Positions 63,053 to 64,000 of a DNA stretch of 64,000 nucleotides are shown here, piece after piece. Both the position numbers and the translations under genes were made by a program. The notes below the pieces were generated by a model. The model made no database searches, was not told where the DNA came from, and saw only the letters and a program-made list of their open reading frames with translations. Each line of letters opens with the position of its first letter. Position 1 is the stretch's first letter. Location of the stretch: positions 3,008,501 through 3,072,500 of the forward strand of contig NZ_CP064655.1 in the NCBI RefSeq assembly GCF_018141525.1. Direction: 5' to 3'. The stretch comes from Miltoncostaea marina (GTDB taxonomy: Bacteria; Actinomycetota; Thermoleophilia; Miltoncostaeales; Miltoncostaeaceae).

Positions 63053-63685
63053 TCAGGCCGCCCGCGCCGAGGGGTGGATGACGGGCGCGTAGCCCGCGGC
63101 GATCGCGGCGACGGTGCTCGGCGGCGTGAGGAGCTCGACCTCGCCGGCGGGACGCCGCGGGCGCGGGTCGGACGCGTAGCCGCCGGGGGTCCACCGGTGC
63201 AGGTGCTCGCCGAGCACGAGGAGGGCCTCGCCGTCGATCGCCACCATCGCGCCGTCGGGCAGCTCGTCGAGCATCGCGCGGTGGCGCCGCGGGTGGCCGT
63301 AGTTGCCCCACCCCTCCCACCGCTCGGCGTGCAGGCGGGCGTCGAGGTCGCGCAGCGCCACCGGCTCGCCGTCGGCGTTGCCCCGCGACCAGGCGGCCCG
63401 GAAGCGGGTGAAGGCCTCCCGGCGGCACTCCCCGCAGGGCCGGTGGCCGGCCGCGAGGGCGGTCGCCTCGTCGAGGAAGAACAGCTCGGTGTACTCGCCG
63501 GGCGTCATCAGCTCGCGCCGCCGGTCCTTGAACTCGGTGCGGCAGGTGATCCACTGCCTGACCCGGTACCGGCGCACCGGCTCGCGCCGGTCCTCGTGGA
63601 GCCGCCCGCGGTTGCCCATGAAGAGGCCGCGGTCGGCCACCGCGACGATCTCGTTGAACGGGGTGACGCGGTTGCGGAGGGGCAT
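63053..63685 (-). CDS. Conserved hypothetical with CxxC motif
   Basis: 210-residue soluble protein: NRVTPFNEIVAVADRGLFMGNRG, QWITCRTEFKDRRRELMTPG, FLDEATALAAGHRPCGECRR and RAMLDELPDGAMVAIDGEAL. The PCGECRR pair plus nearby Cys/His could bind zinc. I know this pattern only as an uncharacterised conserved family. The start is set at ATG 63685, behind GAGGGG sequences; the in-frame extension upstream is low in coding signal. Confidence 0.72.
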   Translation of the reverse strand: MPLRNRVTPFNEIVAVADRGLFMGNRGRLHEDRREPVRRYRVRQWITCRTEFKDRRRELMTPGEYTELFFLDEATALAAGHRPCGECRREAFTRFRAAWSRGNADGEPVALRDLDARLHAERWEGWGNYGHPRRHRAMLDELPDGAMVAIDGEALLVLGEHLHRWTPGGYASDPRPRRPAGEVELLTPPSTVAAIAAGYAPVIHPSARAA

Positions 63686-63823
63686 CGGCGCGGTCGCAGA
63701 CCCTAGCGGCGGCCGCGGCCGACTCCCGCTGCGGGCCGGCCGCAGCGGGAGTCGCGGGTGGACGGCAGCCGGCCGTCCGTCCGGCCAGTTGTGGGCCGTG
63801 GCGCCGCGCCGTTCCATGTGGTG

Positions 63824-64000
63824 ATGGCCCGTTCGCGCACCCTCCACCGACTCCGCCCGCTCGCGGTCATGGCCGCCGTGCTCGCGGCAGCCCCGGCGAC
63901 CGCGCTCGCGGAGTGGTCGGAGCCGGTCGAGCTGGCGTCGTTCGAGGGCCCGGCGCCGTCGGGCGGCTCGGACGCGCTCGCGCTCGCCGCCCGCGACGAC
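63824..64000 (+). CDS. Exported protein, 3' partial
   Basis: The first 59 residues are in the window: a basic start and hydrophobic core typical of a signal peptide (RPLAVMAAVLAAAPATALAE), then a Ser/Ala-rich mature region. The gene continues beyond the window. It is similar in style to the other secreted proteins of this genome; the family is not identifiable from this part. Confidence 0.6.
   Translation, partial: MARSRTLHRLRPLAVMAAVLAAAPATALAEWSEPVELASFEGPAPSGGSDALALAARDD

Overview
The window is very GC-rich, with G or C at nearly every third codon position in most genes. It uses many GTG starts and carries actinobacterial families: stand-alone LigD polymerase, F420/FMN luciferase-like oxidoreductases, PPOX, CHAD, TerC, DUF808, an atypical pyruvate kinase and GH13 trehalose-synthase-like enzymes. 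The secreted proteins have the Arg-rich C-terminal beta-domain common in Solirubrobacterales. The best guess is chromosome of a Thermoleophilia-type actinobacterium; this is inference from gene content and no rRNA is present.

Layout. 1-9.4 kb: DNA repair (LigD polymerase), CBS protein, phosphoribosyltransferase, a PAS/GAF/PP2C phosphatase, radical SAM/SPASM protein, FolE plus a flavoprotein reductase, an ECF sigma/anti-sigma pair with a small coupled ORF, and signal peptidase I. 9.4-24.4 kb: TerC, luciferase-like enzyme, secreted beta-propeller, a cupin/TetR divergent pair with two matching operators, a CHAD-YihY-ASRT operon, a berberine-bridge-type flavoprotein, a large LuxR regulator and a NagD-like HAD phosphatase. 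Two decayed non-genic stretches lie at about 10.4-11.0 and 23.5-24.2 kb. 24.6-31.0 kb: two related secreted proteins and a secreted vWA-like protein. Their convergent stop codons overlapped at a CTAG that is now split by an IS481-family element, itself interrupted by an IS110-family element. The non-coding end of the IS110 element folds on paper into a 5' hairpin plus two guide loops matching its own target and donor junctions, so it is a candidate bridge RNA. 31.1-50 kb: metabolism and transport (frameshifted luciferase-like gene, MMPL, AhcY, PRC-barrel, two GH13 enzymes, DUF808, pyruvate kinase, MFS/GntR pair, GST, aldo-keto reductase, ABC exporter).

50-62 kb is a defence-type island with visibly more A/T than its surroundings. 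A minus-strand run of overlapping genes encodes a zinc-ribbon protein, two unknown proteins, a P-loop-less BREX-type (DUF2791) paralogue, a DUF2791 ATPase and a SNF2 helicase, followed by a Fic protein. Divergent to it lie a PLD-helicase-DUF3427 protein and a DUF4268 nuclease-like protein, with a helicase fragment between the two sets. No PglZ, BrxX methylase or TerB domain is visible, so the operon matches no described system I can name. 62-64 kb returns to ordinary genes: an SDR oxidoreductase, a conserved hypothetical and the start of an exported protein.

A recurrent promoter signature, TANNNT (mostly TAGNNT) 6-8 nt upstream of the start codon, marks at least ten genes as probably leaderless.
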